A DNA stretch of 52,831 nucleotides, from contig JAWUZD010000016.1 of the NCBI GenBank assembly GCA_034110465.1, forward strand, positions 1 through 52,831, given 5' to 3'. Origin of the DNA: Aurantibacter sp034110465 (lineage in GTDB: Bacteria > Bacteroidota > Bacteroidia > Flavobacteriales > Flavobacteriaceae). Made by a program: the position numbers and the translations under genes. The notes below the pieces were generated by a model that worked only from the letters and a program-made list of their open reading frames with translations, had not been told where the DNA came from and made no database searches. Below are positions 25,512-33,550 of the stretch, one piece after another; position 1 is the stretch's first letter; the number at the start of each line of letters is the position of its first letter.

Positions 25512-27122
25512 TTAATTATTAGAGATTTTTATAGCTTCCATAAGTAAAGAGATTTTTTTGTACTTAGATTCTTTAATATTAAATGTAATATACATTCGTC
25601 TTAGACTTGATCCAATTCCATCTACACTCATAAATGCCTTTTCTGCTATTTGTTTATTTGGAATTACTGGGTCGTCTAATAAAATATTAAGAACGGTCCA
25701 ATCTGTTTTATTTAATTCCTGCTTAATAGTTACCTCTATTTTATTTTTAACTAATTCAAATTTGTTAGAACTAGCAGCAATATTAGAACTTTCTCTAGTT
25801 TTTAAACGTTCTAATTCTTCAAGTAATTGGGTTCTCTTTTTTCTATTGGCTGAGCTGTTTCTTCTGGTAAAGAATAAAATCAATGTAATTAATGCAAGAC
25901 TAAAGGCAATAATTCCATAAGTTTTTTTAGAGTGATTTGACTCTAGTTGATCTTGTTTTTCTTTGTTTTTTAGTTTGGATTGGTACAGTTTATCATCAAA
26001 TTCTCTTTGAATGGCATCTTTAATAATGGCCATATTGTTTTTTTCTTTTTTAAGACTATCATTATATACCACATATTTTTCGTGCATTGTAAGAGATGCA
26101 TTGTAGTTGTTTTTAGCTTTATGGCATGTATATAATAAATGATACAAATTTGCTTTTAGTTCATTTTTTGTATCCTTATTAATTAATGTTAAGACTTCTT
26201 CTGCTTTTTTAGTGGCTCTATCTAAATCAGTATCTAGGTCTAAATCTGCTTTAAAGGTTAAATGTTGTATAAGTTTAGATTTGTTTTTAATCGTTTTATC
26301 TATTTCTAAGCATTTATTTATATAATCTAAAGCTTTGTCTGTTTGATTTAGTTTTAAATGAGATTTTGCTAAAAGATAATAACAATCAGCAGCAGAAAAT
26401 TGATCGTTATTTTTAAGTAAAATAATTAATGCTTCTTTGGCTAAGGTTATTGCCTCATTATATTTTTTTTGATTAAAATAAACAGATCCAATATGAGATT
26501 TTGTTGTTCCTGTTCTTTTTTTTAATCCAATACGTTCATTAATTACAAGTGCTTTTTGTAAATAATTTAGAGCTAAGTCATTATTGTCTAACTTGTAATA
26601 GATTAATCCTAAATTATTTAGCATTCTGGCTTCGCCTTTTATAATCCCATTTTCTTGAAAAATTTCAAGTGTTTTACTAAAATATCTAACCGCTTCTTGG
26701 TATTTGTTTTCTTCACCATAAATATTTCCCATATTACCGTAAATGGTTGCTAAAGCATTAGAATCTTCTAAATCTGTATAAATGTCTATTGTTTTATTAA
26801 GCTCCACCATAGACTGTTTGGTGTTTCCTTTTAAGTAATACGCGTAAGATTTTTCGTTTAATGCATTAGCTATTTCTCTTGTTGCATTTTTTTGTTTCGC
26901 TAATTCTATATGGTAATCTGCTATGACTAAGGTAGAGTCTGGTTTTGCATGTGTGTTTTTTCGGTAATAAGCCATTATAGCTTGGAACCTATCAGAACTT
27001 AGTGCTTTAGGGTTTTTCCAAACAGATTTTAATGAATCTATATTATTTTGAGAATAACTAGCACTAGGCAAACTAAGGCTTATAGTGCATAAGATTATAA
27101 TTGAAGCGCATTTGTTGAACAT
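25512..27122 (-). CDS. TPR-containing membrane regulator with C-terminal winged helix
   Basis: A 536-residue protein with a Sec signal at residues 1-24, about six to eight tetratricopeptide repeats (for example ALATIYGNMGNIYGEENKYQEA), one membrane helix near residues 400-418 (GIIAFSLALITLILFF), a coiled stretch, and a C-terminal winged-helix/LuxR-like domain ending near residue 530 (NKQIAEKAFMSVDGIGSSLRRMY). This periplasmic-TPR plus cytoplasmic DNA-binding layout is a common Bacteroidota regulator type. It is divergent from dabB across 259 bases, so it may control the dab operon; this is by position only. Confidence 0.82.
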   Translation of the reverse strand: MFNKCASIIILCTISLSLPSASYSQNNIDSLKSVWKNPKALSSDRFQAIMAYYRKNTHAKPDSTLVIADYHIELAKQKNATREIANALNEKSYAYYLKGNTKQSMVELNKTIDIYTDLEDSNALATIYGNMGNIYGEENKYQEAVRYFSKTLEIFQENGIIKGEARMLNNLGLIYYKLDNNDLALNYLQKALVINERIGLKKRTGTTKSHIGSVYFNQKKYNEAITLAKEALIILLKNNDQFSAADCYYLLAKSHLKLNQTDKALDYINKCLEIDKTIKNKSKLIQHLTFKADLDLDTDLDRATKKAEEVLTLINKDTKNELKANLYHLLYTCHKAKNNYNASLTMHEKYVVYNDSLKKEKNNMAIIKDAIQREFDDKLYQSKLKNKEKQDQLESNHSKKTYGIIAFSLALITLILFFTRRNSSANRKKRTQLLEELERLKTRESSNIAASSNKFELVKNKIEVTIKQELNKTDWTVLNILLDDPVIPNKQIAEKAFMSVDGIGSSLRRMYITFNIKESKYKKISLLMEAIKISNN

Positions 27123-27381
27123 ATTTTATTTCTACTTTTAAGTAAATTTAGTCTAAATTTATATTATAATGTTTATGTTTTTTGATTAAAAAATTAAACA
27201 AGAAAGATTGATTTTAGTCTTAGTAAATGTGTGTATTATTAATTATGTAAACATTAAAAATTTTTTATATAAATATTTTTAATGTTTATTATAAAAAGTA
27301 TAAATAAAAATGAATACATAAATTATTTAATATTTGTCCGGAATTTATAATTCATAAAAATTAACCAACTAAAAATGAATC
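27123..27381. promoter_or_regulatory. Divergent intergenic region between the TPR regulator and dabB
   Basis: A 259-base, extremely AT-rich region that must contain both promoters. It holds the perfect 14-bp inverted repeat listed separately. TAATATTTG at 27330-27338 is one base too long for a consensus -7 box, so no promoter is assigned. No open frame of gene quality was seen. Confidence 0.6.
27248..27288. promoter_or_regulatory. Perfect 14-bp inverted repeat, candidate operator upstream of dabBA
   Basis: TAAACATTAAAAAT at 27248-27261 is repeated in perfect inverted form at 27275-27288, with a 13-nt AT-only spacer. The centre lies about 115 bases before the dabB ATG and about 145 bases before the regulator ATG. 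It could bind a dimeric regulator. There is no G/C-rich stem or flanking gene end to suggest a terminator. Confidence 0.5.
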
Positions 27382-28866
27382 ATGGCAGCTACAAGTAATT
27401 TAGAAACAAGTTTTACTAGCGACACACAAAAAGAGTCTGAAGCTAAAACGCCTTATGTTTTATCGCAAACATTAAGCACTGTATTATGGGCTTCGTTTGC
27501 TTTAAATATTTTTGCGCTTTTTTATTTTTACCCAAATATTCCAGAATGGACTTTAGGAGATTTATTTAGAATAAATGGATTTACTATTTTAATATGGGCT
27601 ACAGTAACTTTTTTTAGCGCATTAATTGGAACATACTCAACCAATTATTTAAATGGTTTTAAATACCAATCTAAATTTATGATGTTATGTTTTGGATTTA
27701 CAATTTCTGTAATGTTGTTTGTAATGTCTAACCATATTATAGTTTTAATATTAAGTTGGTTATTAATGGGTTTTTTAATGTCTAGGCTAATTGGTGTAGA
27801 TAAAGATTGGGGAGAAGCAAGAGAAGCTTCAAAATTTACACAACGTTATTTTTTAGCAGGAACACTTTTCTTAGGCTCAGGATTATTTCTATTAGCTTTT
27901 CAATTAGACTCTTTTTTATTAAGTGATATTATTTTACAAATAAACACAGTACCATATTACATTCAATTAATAGCTGCACTTTGTATTATTACAGCAGCAA
28001 TTATTCAATCTGCAATTTATCCATTTCATCGTTGGTTACTTTCTGCTATGACCTCGCCAACGCCAGCATCTGCATTAATGCACGCAGGTTTTGTAAATGG
28101 ATCTGGAATCTTATTGGCAATTTTTGCAACTTTAATTTTTGCATCTAGCACACAAGATGTTTTACTAATTATTGGAGGATTAACAGCAATACTAGCACAA
28201 TTCACAAAATTGATACAAGTAAATGTCAAACAAAAATTAGCATGTTCTACTATTGCTCAAATGGGTTTTATGATTATGCAATGTGGTTTAGGCTTTTATA
28301 ATGCTGCAGTTGTGCACTTAATACTTCATGGTTTTTACAAAGCATATTTGTTTTTATCTTCTGGAGAAGAAATTAAACACGCATCGCCTAAAAAATTAGA
28401 GCAAATAACAATTAAACCAGTTCAAACTTTAGCAGTACTAATTTATGGTGTGTTAGCTGCATTATTGTTCTCAGTTATTACAGGTAAAGGCATACAATTA
28501 GATAGTGGTATTTTCTTAACACTTATTGTGGCAATTACAGTTGGACAAGTAACCTATAATATGGTAAAGGAAAAAAGTCTTTCAACAGGACAAAAAATAG
28601 TTTTACCACCAGTTTTATTCTTACTTGGAATAGGAGCTTATGGACTAATGTATAATGTTGTTACAACTATTATGGGTTCTATGCCTATGGTAGCACAAGC
28701 AATGCCACTTTCTACATTACAAATTATTTTTGGAATCATATTCTTAATAGGATTTTTTATTATGAAACTAGGAATTTATAGACGTATACCTTGGTTATAT
28801 GTAAAATTAATGAACGTTTCTCAGCCTTATAAAAAAACAGTATTAATGTATAAATCTAACTCATAA
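27382..28866 (+). CDS. dabB: DabB-type proton-conducting transporter subunit (inorganic carbon uptake)
   Basis: A 494-residue polytopic membrane protein of the NuoL/MrpA proton-conducting family with about 13 helices. HRWLLSAMTSPTPASALMHAGFVNGSG near residues 215-240 is the family core, and KQKLACSTIAQMGFMIMQ follows. Its partner DabA is encoded directly downstream with overlapping stop and start (TAATG), which separates it from complex I or Mrp subunits. In the DAB system this subunit is thought to use the cation gradient to drive CO2 hydration to bicarbonate by DabA. Confidence 0.9.
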   Translation: MAATSNLETSFTSDTQKESEAKTPYVLSQTLSTVLWASFALNIFALFYFYPNIPEWTLGDLFRINGFTILIWATVTFFSALIGTYSTNYLNGFKYQSKFMMLCFGFTISVMLFVMSNHIIVLILSWLLMGFLMSRLIGVDKDWGEAREASKFTQRYFLAGTLFLGSGLFLLAFQLDSFLLSDIILQINTVPYYIQLIAALCIITAAIIQSAIYPFHRWLLSAMTSPTPASALMHAGFVNGSGILLAIFATLIFASSTQDVLLIIGGLTAILAQFTKLIQVNVKQKLACSTIAQMGFMIMQCGLGFYNAAVVHLILHGFYKAYLFLSSGEEIKHASPKKLEQITIKPVQTLAVLIYGVLAALLFSVITGKGIQLDSGIFLTLIVAITVGQVTYNMVKEKSLSTGQKIVLPPVLFLLGIGAYGLMYNVVTTIMGSMPMVAQAMPLSTLQIIFGIIFLIGFFIMKLGIYRRIPWLYVKLMNVSQPYKKTVLMYKSNS

Positions 28867-31229
28867 TGAAACCAACAGAAATTTCAAATTCTATTCAAAA
28901 AGCGGCAAAAGTTATCGGAAAGACTTGGCCATTATATTCTTTTGTAACTTCTAATCCGCTTTCAGGATATGAGAATTCACATTTTAAAGAAGCCGTACTA
29001 AGTGCTAAACAATATTTAAACGCAACTATTTTTCCAAAGGCAGACATATTTAAGCAAGCCTTACAGATTGGAGAAATAGATATGGCAATACTTTCTAATT
29101 TATTGAAAGAAAATAAATTTGATGAAACTCCTGAATTCTATTTAGGAGAAATGGAAAACACTAAAGTAGAAGCATTAAATCTAAATCATGAGTTAGACAG
29201 AATGATGTCTAAATGGTTAGCCGCATTTATGGATGAAGGTTTGGCAGAATGGCAAATACCAGGAAAAAAAGAAGGTTTTTATGCAGCATGGAGAAAGTTA
29301 GCCAAGTATGATAAAGCTTTAGAGATTAAAAATATTTCAGACATTCCAAATTCTGCAACAGAAGCATTGGTTACTGCTTTAAAAGACTTTACAGCTGAAG
29401 AGTCTCAAGAGATTTTTACACAGCATTTAGCCGCTTTGCCAGGTTGGACCGGTTATATTAATTACAGAACTGAAGCAGATTCTAATTGGCAAAAAGAATA
29501 CCCAATAAGTCTAGAGCAATACTTAGCGGTAAGATTATGGATAGCAAAAAACTTAAATATTAGTTTATTGCAAAACAAGACATCGAATAGTTCAAATCAA
29601 GATGCTCAGCTTAAATATGTGTGGTTAAAAGCTTGGGAAAAAAGTTGGCAAAATAATATGATTAATACTGTTAGTAATACAACAGTATCAGATGATAAAA
29701 ACCATAAACCAGATGCACAATTAGTTTTTTGTATTGATACACGATCTGAATTAATTAGAAGACACGTGGAAAGTAAAGGAAATTACGAAACGTATGGTTA
29801 TGCCGGTTTTTTTGGTATCGCAATGGATTATACAAATCTTGAAGACGATATTACCAGAAAATCGTGTCCACCAATAGTTGGTTCAGCCTATCAGGTTACA
29901 GAGCATGCTCAACTTGGTGAGAGCGATAAAATGATAGCTTATAAAAAGAAAAACGAGGTTTCTAAATTTAAAGAATATTTTCTAAAGCGAATGAAGAATA
30001 TGTTGCCTTCAACCTTCGGTTTTGTGGAAGGTACAGGTTTGTTTTACGGATTTTTACTAGTTGGAAGAACATTGTCTTCTGGATTTTTGTATCGTTCTAA
30101 AAACAAAAACAAGAAGTCTTTTGAAACCATTGCAGAACCTCAAATTAATTGTACAAATGCAGTTGTAGAAAATGAAGGTATTCCATTGGAAGATAAAGTA
30201 GGCATTGTAAAATCTGCTTTTGATTTAACCGGATGGAAAAACTTTGCACCTTTAGTTGTTTTTGCAGGTCACGGAAGTCATACCTCTAATAATCCCTTTG
30301 CATCTAGTTTAGATTGTGGTGCTTGTGCAGCAAGTCCAGGAAGACATAATGCACGTATGTTAGCTAAATTAGCAAATTTAAAAGAGGTTAGAGAAGCGTT
30401 GGCAACAACTCATAAATTAATCATTCCTAACGATACTATTTTTATTGGAGCTGAACATAACACTACAACAGACGAGATTGAGGTTTTTGATGCAGAAGTT
30501 CCAGCTTCTCATATAGAGCGATTAAAAGTATTAAAAGATAATTTAAAGAAAGCACAACAAACTGCTACAAAAGACAGATTAGGTGTTGAAAACTCTGTAG
30601 TATCTGCAGAAAAAAAAGCTAATGATTGGGGAGAGACAAGACCAGAATGGGGACTTGCCAAAAACGCAGGTTTTATAGTTGCGCCAAGACAATTAACTAA
30701 AAACACAAACCTTAACAGCAGATGTTTTTTACATTCTTACGATTGGGAAAAAGATATTTCAGGTGCAGCTTTAGAAGGTATTATGCAAGGACCAATGGTT
30801 GTAACACAATGGATTAATAATCATTATTATTTTTCTACTGTTGATAATAAAACATTTGGTGGCGGTTCTAAAATAACACATAATGTTACTGGGAAATTTG
30901 GTGTATTACAAGGGAATGGTGGCGATTTAAAAATGGGCTTACCATTACAATCTGTAAGTGCAACAGATTCAAAAATGTATCATCAACCTTTACGTTTGTC
31001 AGTGCTTATTAATGCACCTTTGCCAAGAATAATAGATGTTTTATCTAGAAATAAAAACTTAAAATCATTATTAGATAATGAATGGATTTATTTAATGGTG
31101 ATGGATCCAACAGATGATAACAAAATTAAAACCTACCAAAAAGGTATGCAATGGGAATTGTCTTCGGATCAAAATCTAGTAAATAGAACAATTAATAAAT
31201 TGGACTTGCAGGTAGCGGAAGCTATTTAA
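28866..31229 (+). CDS. dabA: DabA, carbonic-anhydrase-like subunit of DAB inorganic carbon accumulation system (DUF2309/UPF0753)
   Basis: A 787-residue protein of the former UPF0753/DUF2309 family. The beta-carbonic-anhydrase-like zinc site is visible: Cys289 and Asp291 in FCIDTRSE, His469 in FAGHGSHT, and Cys484 in LDCGAC. The CxD pair and the 15-residue His-to-Cys spacing match the zinc ligands of characterised DabA. The complex with DabB traps CO2 in the cytoplasm as bicarbonate. In a heterotrophic flavobacterium this would feed carboxylases (acetyl-CoA, pyruvate or PEP carboxylation) in low-CO2 conditions. A terminator follows. Confidence 0.93.
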   Translation: MKPTEISNSIQKAAKVIGKTWPLYSFVTSNPLSGYENSHFKEAVLSAKQYLNATIFPKADIFKQALQIGEIDMAILSNLLKENKFDETPEFYLGEMENTKVEALNLNHELDRMMSKWLAAFMDEGLAEWQIPGKKEGFYAAWRKLAKYDKALEIKNISDIPNSATEALVTALKDFTAEESQEIFTQHLAALPGWTGYINYRTEADSNWQKEYPISLEQYLAVRLWIAKNLNISLLQNKTSNSSNQDAQLKYVWLKAWEKSWQNNMINTVSNTTVSDDKNHKPDAQLVFCIDTRSELIRRHVESKGNYETYGYAGFFGIAMDYTNLEDDITRKSCPPIVGSAYQVTEHAQLGESDKMIAYKKKNEVSKFKEYFLKRMKNMLPSTFGFVEGTGLFYGFLLVGRTLSSGFLYRSKNKNKKSFETIAEPQINCTNAVVENEGIPLEDKVGIVKSAFDLTGWKNFAPLVVFAGHGSHTSNNPFASSLDCGACAASPGRHNARMLAKLANLKEVREALATTHKLIIPNDTIFIGAEHNTTTDEIEVFDAEVPASHIERLKVLKDNLKKAQQTATKDRLGVENSVVSAEKKANDWGETRPEWGLAKNAGFIVAPRQLTKNTNLNSRCFLHSYDWEKDISGAALEGIMQGPMVVTQWINNHYYFSTVDNKTFGGGSKITHNVTGKFGVLQGNGGDLKMGLPLQSVSATDSKMYHQPLRLSVLINAPLPRIIDVLSRNKNLKSLLDNEWIYLMVMDPTDDNKIKTYQKGMQWELSSDQNLVNRTINKLDLQVAEAI

Positions 31230-31254
31230 AAGTTCAATTTTAAATCTGAAATAC

Positions 31255-31280
31255 AAAAGATAGGCTTTAGTCTATCTTTT
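31255..31280. terminator. Hairpin terminator after dabA
   Basis: AAAAGATAGGC, loop TTTA, GTCTATCTTTT: an 11-bp stem with one G-T pair. It lies between dabA and the convergent VF530 gene. Confidence 0.75.
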
Positions 31281-31349
31281 GTTATTTTAAAAACTATGAT
31301 AAAACTCTATATCTTGAATAAGCTAAATATATGGTTTCGTATAATTGAG

Positions 31350-31712
31350 TTACCTTTTTTCCACCATATCCACATAAATATCTTCTACAAACTCTCTAGC
31401 CCAAGTTGTTTTTCTTAAAAAACCAAGACTCGATTTCATAGTTGGGTTAAACATAAAACATTTAATGTTTGTGCGATCTCCTAAATATTCCCAACCATAA
31501 TGTTCTACTAAACGTTCTAATAAATCTTTAAGTTTTACGCCATGTAAAGGATTGCTAAGTTGTTCTGCAGTGGCTTCTCTTCTAACTCGTTTAGTTTTTT
31601 TTACTTCACTTAGTTCATTATTTGTTTCAGCTTTCAACTTTGTGTCTAAAGAATCATCTGATTGTTTTTGATTTTCTTTTGGTTCGTTATTAGTGTTGTT
31701 TTTTATGTCCAT
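31350..31712 (-). CDS. VF530 family (DUF2132) DNA-binding protein
   Basis: A 120-residue protein. The N-terminal 50 residues are polar, low-complexity and lysine/glutamate-rich. The C-terminal 65 residues, NPLHGVKLKDLLERLVEHYGWEYLG to RKTTWAREFVEDIYV, are the complete VF530 domain, a small helical fold named after a Vibrio fischeri protein and described as double-strand DNA-binding. It begins 14 bases downstream of the M14 peptidase gene on the same strand. Confidence 0.9.
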   Translation of the reverse strand: MDIKNNTNNEPKENQKQSDDSLDTKLKAETNNELSEVKKTKRVRREATAEQLSNPLHGVKLKDLLERLVEHYGWEYLGDRTNIKCFMFNPTMKSSLGFLRKTTWAREFVEDIYVDMVEKR

Positions 31713-31726
31713 TATTGAATGCTTTT

Positions 31727-33451
31727 TTATAGAATCCTAAACACTGGATAAGTTAAATGAGCTTTTTCGTAATTAGAGCTATGTTTATGGAGCCATTCTA
31801 ATTGCGCGTACCAATTTGTAGAAAAATTAACTTCTTTAGTTTTTTTAGTTTCGAATTCCCTTTTTAAGTCAGGATTGCTATTTAATAACTCCAAAGCTTT
31901 GTCTTCCCAAACATAAGGCGAAAACCCTTCTTTTTGCTGCAAAATAGTATCGAAAAAATTCCAATTAAAAAATGAATCTGGCGCTTGTGGCTCTAATGTT
32001 TCCAATAAGTAGCGAATTCCATTTTGATTAGTATTTATTATATAATCGCCTTTACTGAATTTAATCGTTTTATTAGAAGTGCTAATTATAGTGTTGTAAT
32101 GTTGGTAATGACCTTCGTATGGTGATTTTCTAGTGTCGTAATCTTCAATTTTGTAGGCTTCAATAATAATTGTAGAATCTTTGTCTAATGGTTTTAATGC
32201 AATGTTATTCAGCTTTAAACGAGAAATGATATTGTGCCAACCTTTTGGGATAATGTAAGCTTTAGGAATCGTTACCTCTAATTTAGGTTTGAAATGATTG
32301 TTATAAGTAACAGGTTTTGTAAATGGCTTTTTAGTATCAAACTTTAATCTATTCTGTCCTGTAATTTCACTTGGAATAAATTCACCTTCAAAACCTTTAA
32401 ATTGTAATGTGGTCGTTTGTGTAGTGTCTATTTGCCAATCTACCGCATAGGTTTTAGCGGCTTTAAAGTTTTTGGCTTGTTTCAGTTTTAAGTCAGTAAT
32501 TTCTAAATAATCGGTTTCAGAAATTTCAATCATACTTTTCATTAATTCATACGTTCCTAAAACACGTTGTTTGTATGGTTTTAGCATATGTGTTTCTACC
32601 ATCATTCCAAGTGTATTAAACAATGTAGTGTAGCCAGTAGAGTAGCGTGGCGAATCCATAAATTGTGTAAATCCGTTTTCTGGTACTTTATTAAAGACGT
32701 TAACATAAGGTGTAATGTCCCAATCTTTTTGTTTTAGTTTGTCTTCTAAAGCAGGCATTAAAGTATTTTGTAAATATGCGCCTTGTTGTCCGCCTAATTT
32801 ATTGTGTTGTGTAAATAGATGTGTTAATGTGTATTGATAATCTGCGCCATTACTAACGTGATTATCTATAAAAATATCTGGTTCTATTAAATGAAACAGT
32901 TGCGTAAAACTCTTGGCATTCTCCGTATCACATTTTATAAAATCACGATTTAAGTCGTAATTCCTAGCATTACCACGAAAGCCATAAGCTTTTGGTCCGT
33001 TTTGATTGGTTCTAGTTGAGGTGTTTCTATTTAAGCTTCCTCCAACATTATAAATTGGGATAGTTACTAATTTTGTGTGTTTTGGAGCTTTAATTTTACC
33101 TTGAACAATATCTCTAAATAGCATCATAGTTGCATCTATTCCATCAGGTTCTCCTGGGTGAATTCCATTATTTATTAATAGAGAAATCGTTTCTTTTGTT
33201 TCGGCTTTAGGATTTAAAGTAATATAATGTAATGGTTTTCCTGAATCTGTAATGCCAATAGAATCAATATTAATTTCAGAATAAGCTTCTGCTAATTGCT
33301 TATAAAACGTAATGGTTTCTTTATAAGTAGCCGTTTCTAAACCATTACTTTTTTCGAAAACAGTAGTGAAATCAAAATCAGTAGTAGTTTTGTCTGTTTC
33401 TTTTTTACAAGAAGTTAGTATAATTAGTAGGATAAGAAAGCCTTTTTTCAT
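31727..33451 (-). CDS. M14 family zinc carboxypeptidase-like lipoprotein
   Basis: A 574-residue lipoprotein with lipobox LTSC (Cys15). The M14 zinc motif HPGEPDG (HxxE) is at about residues 95-101, RNYDLNRDFIKCD carries the substrate-binding Asn/Arg, and the third ligand His lies in DNHVSNGADYQYT. A Glu in MMVETHML is a candidate catalytic base. The C-terminal 250 residues are a beta-rich extension typical of large Bacteroidota members. It likely cleaves peptides or cell-wall fragments outside the cytoplasm. Confidence 0.88.
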   Translation of the reverse strand: MKKGFLILLIILTSCKKETDKTTTDFDFTTVFEKSNGLETATYKETITFYKQLAEAYSEINIDSIGITDSGKPLHYITLNPKAETKETISLLINNGIHPGEPDGIDATMMLFRDIVQGKIKAPKHTKLVTIPIYNVGGSLNRNTSTRTNQNGPKAYGFRGNARNYDLNRDFIKCDTENAKSFTQLFHLIEPDIFIDNHVSNGADYQYTLTHLFTQHNKLGGQQGAYLQNTLMPALEDKLKQKDWDITPYVNVFNKVPENGFTQFMDSPRYSTGYTTLFNTLGMMVETHMLKPYKQRVLGTYELMKSMIEISETDYLEITDLKLKQAKNFKAAKTYAVDWQIDTTQTTTLQFKGFEGEFIPSEITGQNRLKFDTKKPFTKPVTYNNHFKPKLEVTIPKAYIIPKGWHNIISRLKLNNIALKPLDKDSTIIIEAYKIEDYDTRKSPYEGHYQHYNTIISTSNKTIKFSKGDYIINTNQNGIRYLLETLEPQAPDSFFNWNFFDTILQQKEGFSPYVWEDKALELLNSNPDLKREFETKKTKEVNFSTNWYAQLEWLHKHSSNYEKAHLTYPVFRIL

Positions 33452-33481
33452 CTAAAGCAATTTAGTAATTAGTATAAGTAA

Positions 33482-33489
33482 CAAATATA
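33482..33489 (-). promoter_or_regulatory. Candidate -7 box (TATATTTG) for the M14 gene
   Basis: TATATTTG on the minus strand, 31 bases before the M14 start codon. It lies next to the divergent SulP promoter. The -33 element is unclear. Confidence 0.3.
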
Positions 33490-33498
33490 ACATATCCA

Positions 33499-33529
33499 TT
33501 TGTGTATCTTCTAATTAAGCGTACTTTTG
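33499..33529 (+). promoter_or_regulatory. SulP promoter: TTTG-N19-TACTTTTG
   Basis: TTTG at 33499-33502 and TACTTTTG at 33522-33529 are separated by exactly 19 bases, an ideal Bacteroidota promoter. Transcription would start near 33536. This places the real SulP start codon at 33551 and not at any in-frame codon upstream. Confidence 0.65.
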
Positions 33530-33550
33530 CAGCTTCAAAAATTAGGTATT

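Noticed and set aside
27330..27338. TAATATTTG as the dabB promoter -7 box
   Set aside because: It has one base too many between TA and TTTG and no TTG at the right distance, so the dab promoter remains unassigned.
27382..28866. Reading the DabB gene as a complex I (NuoL) or Mrp antiporter subunit
   Set aside because: No other nuo or mrp genes are present and it overlaps dabA, whose zinc site is complete.
27382..31229. Taking the dab operon as evidence of autotrophy
   Set aside because: No carbon-fixation gene is visible, and DAB systems also occur in heterotrophs that need bicarbonate for carboxylases.
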